Shown here: piece by piece, positions 34,456 through 46,935 of the stretch | Position numbering within the stretch: the first letter of the stretch is position 1 | How the letters are laid out: every line of letters begins with the position of its first letter | Assembly (NCBI RefSeq): GCF_024139115.2 | Contig: NC_085141.1 | Coordinates: forward strand, 71,155,481-71,219,480 | Length of the DNA: 64,000 nucleotides | Direction of reading: 5' to 3' | Origin: Armigeres subalbatus | Taxonomy: Eukaryota > Arthropoda > Insecta > Diptera > Culicidae | The notes under the pieces: model-generated | What the model was told of the DNA's origin: nothing | Database searches by the model: none | What the model saw: only the letters and a program-made list of their open reading frames with translations | Made by a program: the position numbers and the translations under genes

Positions 34456-34969
34456 CAGAAGCGGTCCTAGCGACAACGGCTGTGGTGGTGCGGATGAAAA
34501 TTTTTCGTTCGATAGTGGTGGCGGCCGTGGCAACAGCAGTACATCTTTACATCCGTGTTACAAGCATCATTTTTGGATCTGGCAATTAACGGCGTGCGTA
34601 GAGCCGAATCATCAGATCGCTGTCGCGTAGTCCAGTAGTTGTTGTTTGTGAGGCACATAATTGGGAATGAATCGGATCTTTCAGAACCACCATTATGTTT
34701 GGGAGGAATGTTAAGTAGAAATAATTTATCTATAGTACCACCGCTAGGAACTATAAAATGTTTCATTGAAATATTCTAGCGTGATTCTGAGCTCAATTAT
34801 ATGATGTTTGTCTAGCACTTAACTACTCTTCTTGCTGTGGATTTAATTTTGAACAATGATTCAGTGATTGATAGGTGATTGAGAAAGTTTATATAGGACG
34901 AACTTTGACGTAAACTACGTCTAAGGGGAGACTTTTGATCCTTTTGATCCACTGCTTCGTTTTCCTTGT

Positions 34970-35040
34970 GTATTAAAAGCCCCGTGTTTCGCGTGCGTGC
35001 GTCATTTTAATTCTGCATGTCACGGAGAACGGACGATTTC
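34970..35040 (+). promoter_or_regulatory. S-type promoter
   Basis: TGTATTAAAAGCCCCGTG has an altered TATA box. It is followed by TCATTTTAATTCTGC and AACGGACGA. It closely matches 8,318-8,395 in inverted orientation. Confidence 0.4.
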
Positions 35041-36011
35041 GTTCGCACGGGAGGGCTCAACTCGTTGATTGAGATTTATGAGTCATGTTGCGGATGAAAT
35101 TTTCCGTCAGGTGGTGGTGGCGGTAGTGGCAACAGCAGTACATCTTTTCATCCGTGTTTCCAACAGCATCGTTGAATCTGGCAATCAACGTCGTGCTGTT
35201 GATGAGGCACATAAGTGGAAATCAATCGGTTCTTTTCAGGACCACCATTATGTTTGGGAGGAAGGTTAAGTTGAAATAATTTTTGACGTAAACTACGTCT
35301 AAGGGGATACAGGGTGTAAAACGGAAATTTCCAAATTCGAGACCGTCGCAAAATTAGGATAGATTTCAAACACTAATAGCGTCTTTTATCTTTCGATGGA
35401 CTTTTAATCACTTACTCTGCAGAAGTCGAATGATGGATTGAATCTTATGAATTTTTTGCGTTACTGCTGCCGATTTATTGCAACAATATCATGAATTTAC
35501 TCTCAGTCAAACCAAATTCCTCCAATGAAAAATTTAATGCCCTGAAAAGGACAGATTTTAGATCATGCGGATTTCTTATCACCAACACAACAGCAACCAT
35601 TCGATAGTCAGAATATCACAAGAGTATTTCACTCAAATGCAGATGCTGGCTCTATGGTTCTACCGCTACTCTGCAACACATTGCCATCGTTGGATTCTCT
35701 GTCGCAACGATCACCGTTACGAGCGCTACCTACGCCATCGGTGGGAACGAAGAGCGTGCGTCATAAGGAGAAGCTGCAAAAATGTATTTGCATGGATGGA
35801 AATTAAACCTGAAACAAGTAGCAGTAAAATTAATAATCTCGAGGGGAAATTTCACTGGTATTGATGCTATCCATGCGAATAAATTTTTGTAGCGTCCCAG
35901 ACGCACGGTCGTGATTCCGCCACCGACGGGAACTATCAGCCATCACCAAGCGATTAATATGAACTTTGATCAAAATTCGTCTCGCCTCAAATTATGGCTT
36001 AAGAGCTGGTT

Positions 36012-36215
36012 TCACTGATGACACTTCAGACGCAACCGTTGCAGAAATAAACACCACCATAGCCGCCATCGTAGAGACACGCAAGAAAATTCCATCTGAG
36101 TGCTGTTGATGCTGCGAACGACGACCGCGCGACCCACACCATCGCCGGGAATAAAATTTCCGGTAGGAGCTCCACCGATGCCGAAGGTGGTACCATGGTC
36201 TGGTCTCCGCGACAT
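36012..36215 (-). CDS. E-family small ORF, 67 aa (E1 copy)
   Basis: It has the same length and nearly the same product as 7,193-7,396, with only three amino-acid differences. It starts MSRRPDHGTTFGIGG and contains APTGNFIPGDGVGRAVVV. Its promoter would lie at 36,216-36,250 and beyond, but LINE copy 2 begins at 36,240 and removes the TATA region, so this copy is cut from its promoter. Function unknown. Confidence 0.35.
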   Translation of the reverse strand: MSRRPDHGTTFGIGGAPTGNFIPGDGVGRAVVVRSINSTQMEFSCVSLRWRLWWCLFLQRLRLKCHQ

Positions 36216-36481
36216 CTCGAACGAAATGGCTCGCGCGCGTAGTAGTAGTAGTAAAATTCTTCTTTATTGTTTCATTTTCTGTTCTACAATTATTTTTTAC
36301 ATGTACAGTGCTCGGCCGGCTTGGCCCTCCAACTTCAATTTTAAATTTTTATGTTTACATTGTTATTTAAGTGTTAATATGATATATCATGACGGCCTTT
36401 AGGAGGCGCTGAGGTGTTTTTTTTTAATTTGATAACCTAACTACTATGTACACTAATATTTACAATAAGAAATTTGATAAC

Positions 36482-39096
36482 CTAGATTGGAACTAGCGCC
36501 CTAATTGGAGCCTGATCCGAATGCAAGCAACGGACCCTAAACTTTTCTTTACACTCACCAAAGCGTTCATGTAAGGTTTTATTCCGGCCAGACGGTGGAC
36601 CTCGGATGTTCTTGTCCTGGGAGGTGTTGAGAATCATCCTCAGGAATTTGTTTTGGACCCGTTGAAGTTTGAGGTGGTGGGTTTTAGCGCAGCTCTCCCA
36701 GACCGGCATGCCATATTCGATCACAGGGAGGATGATTTGCTTGTAGACAGCAAGCTTATTTTTCAGGGACAATGACGACCGGCGGTTGATCAAAGGGTAC
36801 AGTAGTTTCAACAAGACGTTACACTTTGTCACCGTTTTGTCAACCTGTTGCCTGAAAATAAGCTTGCTGTCGAGGGTCAAGCCAAGGTAGCCGGCCTCGT
36901 TGGCCCATTCCACGGTCGTGCCATTGAGGATGATTTTACAGTCCCCAGGCGGAACAAGTTTAGGGATTTGGAGTGGGGAAAATGATGACCTGGGTCTTCG
37001 CCGCGTTGATACAGATCTTCCAGCTGGTGAGGTACTCTGTCAGGGCATCCAGGCCTCGTTGGAGTTTTGCCACTAGCGCTCTGATCACTCTACCGTTGTA
37101 GACGATGGATGTGTCATCTGCGAACAGAGACAGAATGCCGCCTTCTGGAGGTTCTGGCATGTCGGAGGTGAACAGATTGAAAAGCAGGGGCCCGAGGATA
37201 CTGCCCTGGGGAACGCCTGCGACGATGTTGTGCGCATTGGAACTCGCTCCGCTGATTGAGACCCGGAATGTCCTTGCCGACAGGTAATTGTTGATGATTT
37301 TCACCAGGTAGCTGGGAAGATTGTAGCGTTGTAGTTTGTACACCAGGCCATCATGCCATACATTGTCAAAATGCCTTCTCGACATCGAGTAAGGCCATGG
37401 CGGATGTTTTCGAGACAAACTTGTTCCGTCTGAGGACGTTGGTAACTCGGGTCAGTTGGTGTACAGTTGACCGACCGCGTCGGAAACCAAACTGTTCCTC
37501 GAGCAAGATGTTGAGATTTTCGGCAGACTCAAGTAACCGATGATGAATAGCTTTTTCGAATAGCTTGGATAACCCTGAGAGAAGGCTGATGGGTCGATAA
37601 CTTTTGGGGAGGAAGGATCCTTCCCAGGCTTCCGGACGGGGATGACTTTCGCTGACTTCCAGGACGAGGGGAAGGAGCTGAGGCGGAGACACTGATCAAA
37701 GATCACCGAGAGGTGCTCAAAGAACGGAGCACTCATGTGTTTGAGCTCGAGATTCAGGATGCTGTCGAAGCCTGGGGCCTTCATGTTCTTCGACGATTTG
37801 ATATAGGCCGTCAATTCGTCAGTTGAGATCTCCAACTCCTCCGAGAAGTCGTTGGGAATCAAATGGATGTTGTTAGCATGCTCGTTGACGGCTGCTTCGT
37901 GTGGACTGACGATGTTCTGCCCAAGATTGTGTGAGCTGACGAAGTGGCGACCTATTTCAGCGACCTTCTCTGCAGGAGTTATCAAACGATCCTTAGAGCC
38001 ACTATTGTCACGTGGGATCAAAGGTGGAATGGGCCGAGGCTTAGATTTTAGTATATTGGTCATTTTCCAGAACGGCTTAGCATAATCTGGGAGAGTGCGA
38101 ATCTTATTCGAGAAGTCGTTATTTTTGAGGTCCACCATTCTTTAAGCTCAGGCAGTCCAGTACGCTGATACTGCCTGCGAATGACATTTCGCAATCGAAT
38201 CAAATCTTTGGTGAGTGTATCGATGTTTAAGGAGTTGCTTACCTGCCGAGCCGTCGGTACGTGTTGCTCTCGGGCCGCCGTGATCGCCTCCTCGATAGCG
38301 CACAGCTGGCGGTCGATACTTTCCGGCGTCTCCGGACGCACCTCGTAGTCGACGGTGTTATCGACGCACTGCTGGAAACGCTGCCAGTTCACTCGGTGGT
38401 AGTTCCGCCGTAACTGCTGGTGCCGATTGACCGAGGAGCCCAGTTCCGCCACCACCGGATAGTGATCCGAACTGAGCTCCTGGTATACAACCGGCTGCGA
38501 GACGTGGTCACTCAGGTTTGTTACGTAGAGGTCGAGCGTTGCGTGGGCACCGGACCGACTCAGCCGAGTGGGTGAATCCGGGCTCAGGATCGTGTAGTGG
38601 CCTTCCTCCATGTCGTTGCTCCAGATGGTGCCGTTTCGATTGCCGCGACTGTTGCCCCAGGCTTGATGTTTGGCATTCAAGTCGCCGGCAATGATATACT
38701 GGCCTTGCCTCCGCGTCAGCTTGACGATGTCCTCCGAAGGGCAGCCGATGATCCATCGCCGGCTTTGGCTTGCGTTGGACAGTACGCCGCGATGAGCGCG
38801 ATTGTGCCGACCGAAGTGGTGATTTCGACACCGATGGCCTCGATGACACTGAGCTGGAAGCTTGGAAGCAGACGACAGTTGATGTTGTAGCGAAGAGCGA
38901 TGGCCACACCACCTCCCCTGGTCGGTCGGTCGAGTCGCACGATGCGGAAGTCCGGGATGTTGATGTTCACCTCCGGTTTTAGGTGCATTTCGATGACCAC
39001 GTCTATTTTCTTCTCCTCAAGGATATCCTTCAGCTCGATTGTTTTGCTCTTTAGCGAGCACGCGTTCCAGTTGACCAGGCCCACCCTAGCAGCCAT
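36482..39096 (-). pseudogene. LINE copy 2 ORF2, broken
   Basis: Endonuclease and reverse-transcriptase motifs are present (VNWNACSLKSK, AGVPQGSILGP, LFADDTS). The frame breaks near 38,900, around 38,570-38,720, at 38,060-38,140, near 37,590 and 37,370, and at about 36,960. The 5' end overlaps ORF1 by 11 bases. Confidence 0.88.
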
Positions 39097-40334
39097 TTTC
39101 AATGATGAACATGCCAAGTGTGAAGACCTGGTCGAATCGGGTTTTGCAGCCGCGCAGTCGAGTGGCGAGCTGCGCGAAGATCGGCATCAGTTGCTCCGGA
39201 GTGTACAGCGGGGCAGATTCTTCCGGTGGGACGGCTTCGTTCTCCGACTGCCGACGGAACCCAGGAGGAGGAAGCGGGGGCCATTCGCTGGTGGATGGTG
39301 CCGACGATGCTGGAGCTTGGACCGATGCAGCTGCCGCTGCCAGTCGCTTGTGCGGCTGTAGCGGTGGGAGTATTGGAATCACACGACGGGGAGCCGGGAT
39401 AGCTGGAAAGTTCACCTCGTTGATTACAGGAACACGGTTCTTCTTCGGAATGGTCCTGGTGGAAGCCTTCTTTCGGATTTCCAGGAACTCGGCTCGCTTT
39501 GGGCAGCCCTTTGTGGTGGCCCGATGTTTGTCACCACAGTTGGCGCACTTGGGATCGGCCACCTCCATTTTGTCGCACTCGTCAGTCGGATGGGGTTCGC
39601 CACACTTGTTGCAGCGCGGCTTCATGCGGCAGTTCCTGGTGCCGTGCCCGAAATTGAAGCAGTTGGTGCATTGCGTGATATCGCGGTGCACTGGCCGATA
39701 TCGCTCCCAGTCAACGACGGTGTAATTTATAACGCCAACCAGCTTCAGGTCCTTCCAGGTAGTGGAGCCGTGCTCCAGATGGATCAGGTAAAGCTGGTCG
39801 CGATATTTCCTCGCCTTGTCGTGACGAGCGATCTTGTGGACGGCTACTGGCTTCAGTCCGCAACTTTCAAGCTCTGCTTGGAGCTCTTCCTCCTTCATGT
39901 CGTGAAGTCCTCGCAGCAAAGCCTTGAGCGGCTTCGTGCCGGGGTGGTCATGAGTGTAGTACTCATACTTGTGGACCTCGAGGAACTCCACGACGGATTG
40001 ATGATGGTCCCTGTTGGCTGGCATCACTTTCACGCCCTCGCTGCAGAGCCGAAAAGTACATTTCAGCCCCTTAGCGATCAGCTGGCGAATTTTTGGGCGT
40101 AAATCCGGCGGATCGCCCTTCACAAACACGGGCGGGCACTTCTCCTTCCGCTCCGGTTGCACCTGCGGCAGCTGCGATTGCTGCTTCTTCCTCTTTTTCG
40201 GCGGATTGCCGGCGTCATCAAGCGGCAACGGCGAGAACACGTTGCAAAAGCTGCTTGGAGGGGTTACCCGCGCCTCCAAGAGCAGTGCGCTTAGGCACTT
40301 TTCCAGCGACCGAATCGGCCACCGAGTCTCCCAT
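39086..40334 (-). pseudogene. LINE copy 2 ORF1, nearly intact
   Basis: From about 40,240 to the stop the frame is continuous and covers the Lys-rich region, Gag-like core, three knuckles and the GMFIIENGC end. A 5-base deletion near 40,245 (in the SKQLLQSNVF region of copy 3) puts the natural start MGDSVADSV out of frame. Confidence 0.85.
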
Positions 40335-40737
40335 GACGGGTCCGGGAGAAAATAACGCCAACGCGACAAGCGAAAACGTAAACAGCGAAAGAACGAGAAA
40401 AAACACTTCGAAAAAAATGCGCGAGCAAAAAACACGTCCGTACGTGTTGCTGTCTCGAACTGATGAGATGGATTAACGCGTAGTAGTAGTAGTAAAATTC
40501 TTCTTTATTTACACATTTTTTTGTTTTACAATTATTTTTGACATGTACAGTGATCGGCCGGCTTGGCCCTCCAACTTCAATTTTAATTATTATTATTATT
40601 ATTATTATTTTTATGTTTCTACTTTATTTTTAAAATATAATGTATCATGACGGCCTTCAGGAGGCGCTAGTGTGTTTTTTAAAATTTGATAACCTAACTA
40701 CTATGTACACTAATATTTACAATAAAAATTTGATAAC

Positions 40738-43399
40738 CTAGATTGGAACTAGCGCCCTAAGCGCTTCTTGGTCCGAGTGCAAGCAACGGACCCTAAACTT
40801 TTCTTTACACTCACCAAAGCGTTCATGTAAGGTTTTTATTCCGGCCAGACGGTGGACCTCGGATGTTCTTGTCCTGGGAGGGGTGTTGAGGATCATCCTC
40901 AGGAATTTGTTTTGGACCCGTTGAAGTTTGAGGTGGTGGGTTTTAGCGCAGCTCTCCCAGACCGGCATGCCATATTCGATCACAGGGAGGATGATTTGCT
41001 TGTAGACAGCAAGCTTATTTTTCAGGGACAATGACGACCGGCGGTTGATCAAAGGGTACAGTAGTTTCAACAAGACGTTACACTTTATCGCCGTCTTGTC
41101 AGCCTGTTGCTGAAAAAAATGCTTGCTGTCGAGGGTCCAACCAAGGTAGTCGGCCTCATTGGCCCATTCCACAGTCGTGTCATTGAGAATGATTTTACAG
41201 TCCCCAGGCGGAACATGCTTAGGGGATTTGGAGTGGGGAAAAATGTTTAACTGGGTCTTCACCGCGTTCATACAGATCTTCCAGCTGGTGAGGTACTCTG
41301 TCAGGGCATCCAGGCCTCGTTGGAGTTTTGCCACTAGCGCTCTGATCACTCTACCGTTGTAGACGATGGATGTGTCATCTGCGAACAGAGACAGAATGCC
41401 GCCTTCTGGAGGTTCTGGCATGTCGGAGGTGAACAGATTGAAAAGCAGGGGCCCGAGGATACTGCCCTGGGGAACGCCTGCGACGATGTTGTGCGCAATG
41501 GAACTCGCTCCGCTGATTGAGACCCGGAATGTCCTTGCCGACAGGTAATTGTTGATGATTTTCACCAGGTAGCTGGGAAGATTGTAGCGTTGTAGTTTGT
41601 ACACCAGGCCATCATGCCATACATTGTCAAATGCCTTCTCGACATCGAGTAAGGCCATGGCGGATGTTTTCGAGACAAACTTGTTCCGTCTGAGGACGTT
41701 GGTAACTCGGGTCAGTTGGTGTACAGTTGACCGACCGCGTCGGAAACCAAACTGTTCCTCGAGCAAGATGTTGAGATTTTCGGCAGACTCCAGTAACCGA
41801 TGATGAATAGCTTTTTCGAATAGCTTGGATAACCCTGAGAGAAGGCTGATGGGTCGATAACTTTTGGGGGAGGAAGGATCCTTCCCAGGCTTCCGGATGG
41901 GGATGACTTTCGCTGACTTCCAGGACGATGGGAAGTAGCTAAGCCGGAGACACTGATTAAAGATCAGCGAGAGGTGCTCAAAGAACGGAGCACTCATGTG
42001 TTTGAGCTCGAGATTCAGGATGCTGTCGCCGCCTGGGGCCTTCATGTTCTTCGACGACTTGATATAGGCCGTCAATTCGTCAGCTGAGATCTCCAACTCC
42101 TCCGAGAAGTCGTTGGGAATCAAATGGATGTTGTTAGCATGCTCGTTGACGGCTGCTTCGTGTGGACTGACGATGTTCTGCCCAAGATTGTGTGAGCTGA
42201 CGAAGTGACGACCTATTTCAGCGACCTTCTCTGCAGGAGTTATCAAGCGATCCTTAGAGCCATTATTGTCTAGTGGGATCAAAGGTGGAATGGGCCGAGG
42301 CTTGGATTTTAGAATTTTGGTTATTTTCCAGAACGGCTTAGCATAGTCTGGGAGAGTGCGGATCTTATTCGAGAAGTCATTATTTTGAGGTCCACCATTC
42401 TGGCCTTGATAATTTTGTGATTCGATTGCAACGTGCCTTAAGCTCAGGCAGTCCAGTACGCTGAAACTGCCTGCGAGTGACATTCCGCAATCGAATCAAA
42501 TCTTTGGTGAGTGTATCGATGTTTAAGGAGTTGCTTACCTGCCGAGCCGTCGGTACGTGTTGCTCTCGGGCCGCCGTGATCGCCTCCTCGATAGCGCACA
42601 GCTGGCGGTCGATACTTTCCGGCGTCTCCGGACGCACCTCGTAGTCGACGGTGTTATCGACGCACTGCTGGAACCGCTGCCAGTTCACTCGGTGGTAGTT
42701 CCGCCGTAACTGCTGGTGCCGATTGACCGAGGAGCCCAGTTCCGCCACCACCGGATAGTGATCCGAACTGAGCTCCTGGTATACAACCGGCTGCGAGACG
42801 TGGTCACTCAGGTTTGTTACGTAGAGGTCGAGCGTTGCGTGGGCACCGGACCGACTCAGCCGAGTGGGGGAATCCGGGCTCAGGATCGTGTAGTGGCCTT
42901 CCTCCATGTCGATGCTCCAGATGGTGCCGTTTCGATTGCCGCGACTGTTGCCCCAGGCTTGATGTTTGGCATTCAAGTCGCCGGCAATGATATACTGGCC
43001 TTGCCTCCGCGTCAGCTTGACGATGTCCCTCCGAAGGGCAGCCGATGATCCATCGCCGGCTTTGGCTTGCGTTGGACAGTACGCCGCGATGAGCGCGATT
43101 GTGCCGACCGAAGTGGTGATTTCGACACCGATGGCCTCGATGACACTGAGCTGGAAGCTTGGAAGCAGACGACAGTTGATGTTGTAGCGAAGAGCGATGG
43201 CCACACCACCTCCCCTGGTCGGCCGGTCGAGTCGCACGATGCGGAAGTCCGGGATGTTGATGTTCACCTCCGGTTTTAGGTGCGTTTCGGTGATGAACGC
43301 CACGTCTATTTCCTTCTCCTCAAGGAAATCCTTCAGCTCAATTGTTTTGCTCTTTAGCGAGCAAGCGTTCCAGTTGACCAGGCCCACCCTAGCAGCCAT
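40738..43399 (-). pseudogene. LINE copy 3 ORF2, single frameshift
   Basis: The endonuclease is open from the ATG at 43,399 past DLNAKHQAWGNSRGNRNGT to about 42,390. One base lost near 42,388 (TTATTTTGAGG, where other copies have one more T) shifts the frame. The reverse transcriptase is then open to 40,738, with EEQFGFRRGRST, LLDVEKAFDNVWH, LFADDTS and the C-terminal domain. About 885 codons in total. Confidence 0.9.
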
Positions 43400-44642
43400 T
43401 TTCAATGATGAACATGCCAAGTGTGAAGACCTGGTCGAAACGGGTTTTGCAGCCGTGCAGCCGAGTGGCGAGCTGCCCCAAGATCGGCATCAGTTGCTCC
43501 GGAGTGTAGAGCAGAGCAGATTCTTCCGGTAGGACGGTTTCGTTCTCCGACTGCCGACGGAACCCAGGAGGAGGGAGCGGGAGCCATTCGCTGGTGGATG
43601 ATGCCGATGATGCTGGAGCTTGAACCGACGCAGCTGCCGCTGCCAGTCGCTTGTGCGGCTGTAGCGGTGGGAGTATTGGAATCACACGACGGGGAGCCGG
43701 GATAGCTGGAAAGTTCACCTCGTTGATTACAGGAACACGGTTCTTCTTCGGAATGGTCCTGGTGGAAGCCTTCTTCCGGATTTCCAGGAACTCGGCTCGC
43801 TTTGGGCAGCCCTTTGTGGTGGCCCGATGTTTGTCGCCACAGTTGGCGCACTTGGGATCGGCCACCTCCATTTTGTCGCACTCGTCCGTCGGATGGGGTT
43901 CGCCACACTTGTTGCAGCGCGGCTTCATGCGGCAGTTCCTGGTGCCGTGCCCGAAATTGAAGCAGTTGGTGCATTGCGTGACATCGCGGTGCACTGGCCG
44001 ATACCGCTCCTAGTCAACGACGGTGTAATTTATAACGCCAACCAGCTTCAGGTCCTTCCAGGTAGTGGAGCCGTGCTCCAGATGGATCAGGTAAAGCTGG
44101 TCGCGATATTTCCTCGCCTTGTCGTGACGAGCGATCTTGTGCACGGCTACTGGCTTCAGTCCGCAACTTTCAAGCTCTGCTTGGAGCTCTTCCTCCTTCA
44201 TGTCGTGAAGTCCTCGCAGCAAAGCCTTGAGCGGCTTCGTGCCGGGGTGGTCATGAGTGTAGTACTCATACTTGTGGACCTCGAGGAACTCCACGACGGA
44301 TTGATGATGGTCCCTGTTGGCTGGCATCACTTTCACGCCCTCGCTGCAGAGCCGAAAAGTACATTTCAGCCCCTTAGCGATCAGCTGGCGAATTTTTGGG
44401 CGTAAATCCGGCGGATCGCCCTTCACAAACACGGGCGGGCACTTCTCCTTCCGCTCCGGTTGCACCTGCGGCAGCTGCGATTGCTGCTTCTTCCTCTTTT
44501 TCGGCGGATTGCCGGCGTCATCAAGCGGCAACGGCGAGAACACGTTGCTCTGCAAAAGCTGCTTGGAGGGGTTACCCGCGCCTCCAAGAGCAGTGCGCTT
44601 AGGCACTTTTCCAGCGACCGAATCGGCCACCGAGTCTCCCAT
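43389..44642 (-). pseudogene. LINE copy 3 ORF1, single nonsense change
   Basis: It is open from MGDSVADSVAGKVPKRT. A TAG at about 44,011-44,013 replaces a Trp codon (TGG in the other copies) just before ERYRPVHRD. The knuckles and C-terminus follow in frame to 43,389. Otherwise complete at about 417 codons. Confidence 0.9.
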
Positions 44643-44778
44643 GACGGGTCCGGGAGAAAATAACGCCAACGCGACAAGCGAAAACGTAAACAGCGAATGA
44701 ACGAGAAAAAAACACTTCGAAAAAATGCGCGAGCAAAAAACACGTCCGTACGTGTTGCTGTCTCCTGGCTCACGCGCG

Positions 44779-45818
44779 TAGTAGTAGTAAAATTCTTCTT
44801 TATTTACACATTTTTTGTTCTACAATTATTTTTGACATGTACAGTGATCGGCCGGCTTGGCCCTCCAACTTCAATTTTAATTATTATTATTATTATTATT
44901 ATTTTTATGTTTCTACTTTATTTTTAAAATATAATGTATCATGACGGCCTTCAGGAGGCGCTAGTGTGTTTTTTAAAATTTGATATCCTAACTACTATGT
45001 ACACTAATATTTACAATAAAATTTGATAACCTAGATTGGAACTAGCGCCCTAAGCGCTTCTTTTCCGAGTGCAAGCAACGAACCCTAAACTTTTCTTTAC
45101 ACTCACCAAAGCGTTCATGTAAGATTTTATTCCGGCCAGACGGTGGACCTCGGATGTTCTTGTCCTGGGAGGTGTTGAGGATCATCCTCAGGAATTTGTT
45201 TTGGACCCGTTGAAGTTTGAGGTGGTGGGTTTTAGCGCAGCTCTCCCAGACCGGCATGCCATATTCGATCACAGGGAGGATGATTTGCTTGTAGACAGCA
45301 AGCTTATTTTTCAGGGACAATGACGACCGGCGGTTGATCAAAGGGTACAGTAGTTTCAACAAGACGTTACACTTTGTCACCGTTTTGTCAACCTGTTGCC
45401 TGAAAATAAGCTTGCTGTCGAGGGTCAAGCCAAGGTAGCCGGCCTCATTGGCCCATTCCACAGTCGTGCCATTGAGGATGATTTTACAGTCCCCAGGCGG
45501 AACAAGCTTAGGGGATTTGGAGTGGGGGAAAATGATGACCTGGGTCTTCGCCGCGTTGATACAGATCTTCCAGCTGGTGAGGTACTCTGTCAGGGCATCC
45601 AGGCCTCGTTGGAGTTTTTTCCACTAGCGCTCTGATCACTCTACCTTTGTAGACGATGGAGGTGTCATCTGCGAACAGAGACAGAATGGAGGTTCTGGAG
45701 GTTCTGGCATGTCGGAGGTGAACAGGTTGAAAAGCAGGAGACCGAGGAAACTGCCCTGGGGAACGCCTGCGACGATGTTGTGCGCAATGGAACTCGCTCC
45801 GCTGATTGAGACCCGGAA
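44779..45818 (-). mobile_element. Jockey-clade LINE copy 4, 5'-truncated
   Basis: It contains the 3' UTR and the last part of ORF2 (ORF2 remnant 45,031-45,818). It stops after ACCCGGAA at 45,818. There it abuts, head to head, the ORF1-only element on the plus strand. Several indels occur near 45,530 and 45,690. Confidence 0.85.
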
Positions 45819-46935
45819 AGTTTTTTCTACACTGGACGACGATGATGCTGGTAATCCACTAGCCAAAAAACAGAAGAAGCAGCATGAAAAGCAGCCGGAT
45901 CGGAAAGAGAAATGTCCACCGATTTTCATCAAGGGCGACTCTGTGACTTTGCGAACAATGTTTCGCGAACGAATTGCGAAAGGTACCCTAAAATGCACGA
46001 TGAAGCTATGCTCCGACGGAGTGAAAATTATGACGGAATCGAAAGCCCAGTTCCAAAGGGTGCTTGATGTCATGGACAAGGAGAAATATGAGTATTTTAC
46101 TCATGATATCCCTAGTGACAAGCCATTCAAGGTAGTGCTACGTGGCCTTGACAATATGCCAATCGATGAACTGGAGAAACAACTAAAGGAATGCGGACTG
46201 CTACCCAGTGGAGTCTTTAAGATCGCAAGGAAAGATAAATCGCGGAAATATCGTGACCAGCTTTATCTGGTGCACCTAAAGCGAGGATCCACCACACTGA
46301 AGGATTTGCAGTCAGTGAAAGCAATCGACGCCACCGTGGTGGAATGGCAACGGTATAAACCCGTTCACCGCGAAATCACTCAATGCATGAACTGCTGTCA
46401 TTTTGGACACGGCACCAGAAATTGCCACCTTACGCCTCGCTGTGCTAAGTGTGCTGGCAATCATAAAACTGACAACTGTTTCTGGAGCGCGTGGGAGAAA
46501 AATCCGGATATGAAGAAAACGGATCCGAAGTGTGCAAATTGTAACGAAAACCATGAAGCTACCGCCAAGGATTGCCCGAAACGAAAGGAGTTCATCGAAA
46601 TTCGAAAGAAAGCCAGCTCTAAGAACCAGCCCCGGAGTAAACCTCCAGCATTCACCAGTGAAAACTTCCCCGAGCTACCCTGTCGAATGCGAACGACAAC
46701 TACTGGTACTGCAGCAACGACAAGTGCATCAGCCAATGTATGGCTTCCATCACGTCCTCCGGGATTCCAGCAGCACCGTTCAGGCGAAGATTGTCCTTCG
46801 GAAGATGCCTCGCCATATACACCGGAACAACTCATCCCAATCTTCAGTAAACTTGCGGTCCGTCTACGTGGCTGCAAAACCCGATTCGATCAGATCCTTG
46901 CTCTGGGCATGTTCGTCATAGAGAACGGTTGCTAG
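45819..46935 (+). CDS. Gag-like ORF1 protein of the ORF1-only element (N-terminus missing)
   Basis: About 371 codons are open without a stop, starting at VFSTLDDDDAGN. The order is Lys-rich segment, Gag-like core (CPPIFIKGDSVTLR), then knuckles CMNCCHFGHGTRNC, CAKCAGNHKTDNC and a third beginning CANCNENHEA, ending GMFVIENGC. It is clearly diverged from the ORF1 of copies 1-5 although it keeps every motif. It probably binds RNA and could use a reverse transcriptase supplied in trans. The true start is absent; upstream codons belong to inverted copy 4. Confidence 0.8.

Larger units (their letters stand above)
36240..40468 (-). mobile_element. Jockey-clade LINE copy 2 (subfamily b 3' UTR)
   Basis: This near-full-length copy has a 3' tail of four TAC units at 36,240-36,252. 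Its 3' UTR, with TGTTCTACAATTATTTTTTA and AAATTTTTATGTTTACATTG, matches copy 5 and differs from copies 1, 3 and 4. The 5' end is CATCAGTTCGAGACAGC, two bases short of the CATTCCAG form. Copy 3 follows directly in the same orientation. Confidence 0.88.
40481..44764 (-). mobile_element. Jockey-clade LINE copy 3, least damaged
   Basis: It lies head-to-tail with copies 2 and 4 and has a TAC-repeat tail at 40,481-40,493. The 5' end stops at GAGACAGC, about 9 bases short of the CCAGTTC start. Only one clear nonsense change (ORF1) and one frameshift (ORF2) are visible, so it is closest to the active parent. Confidence 0.88.
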
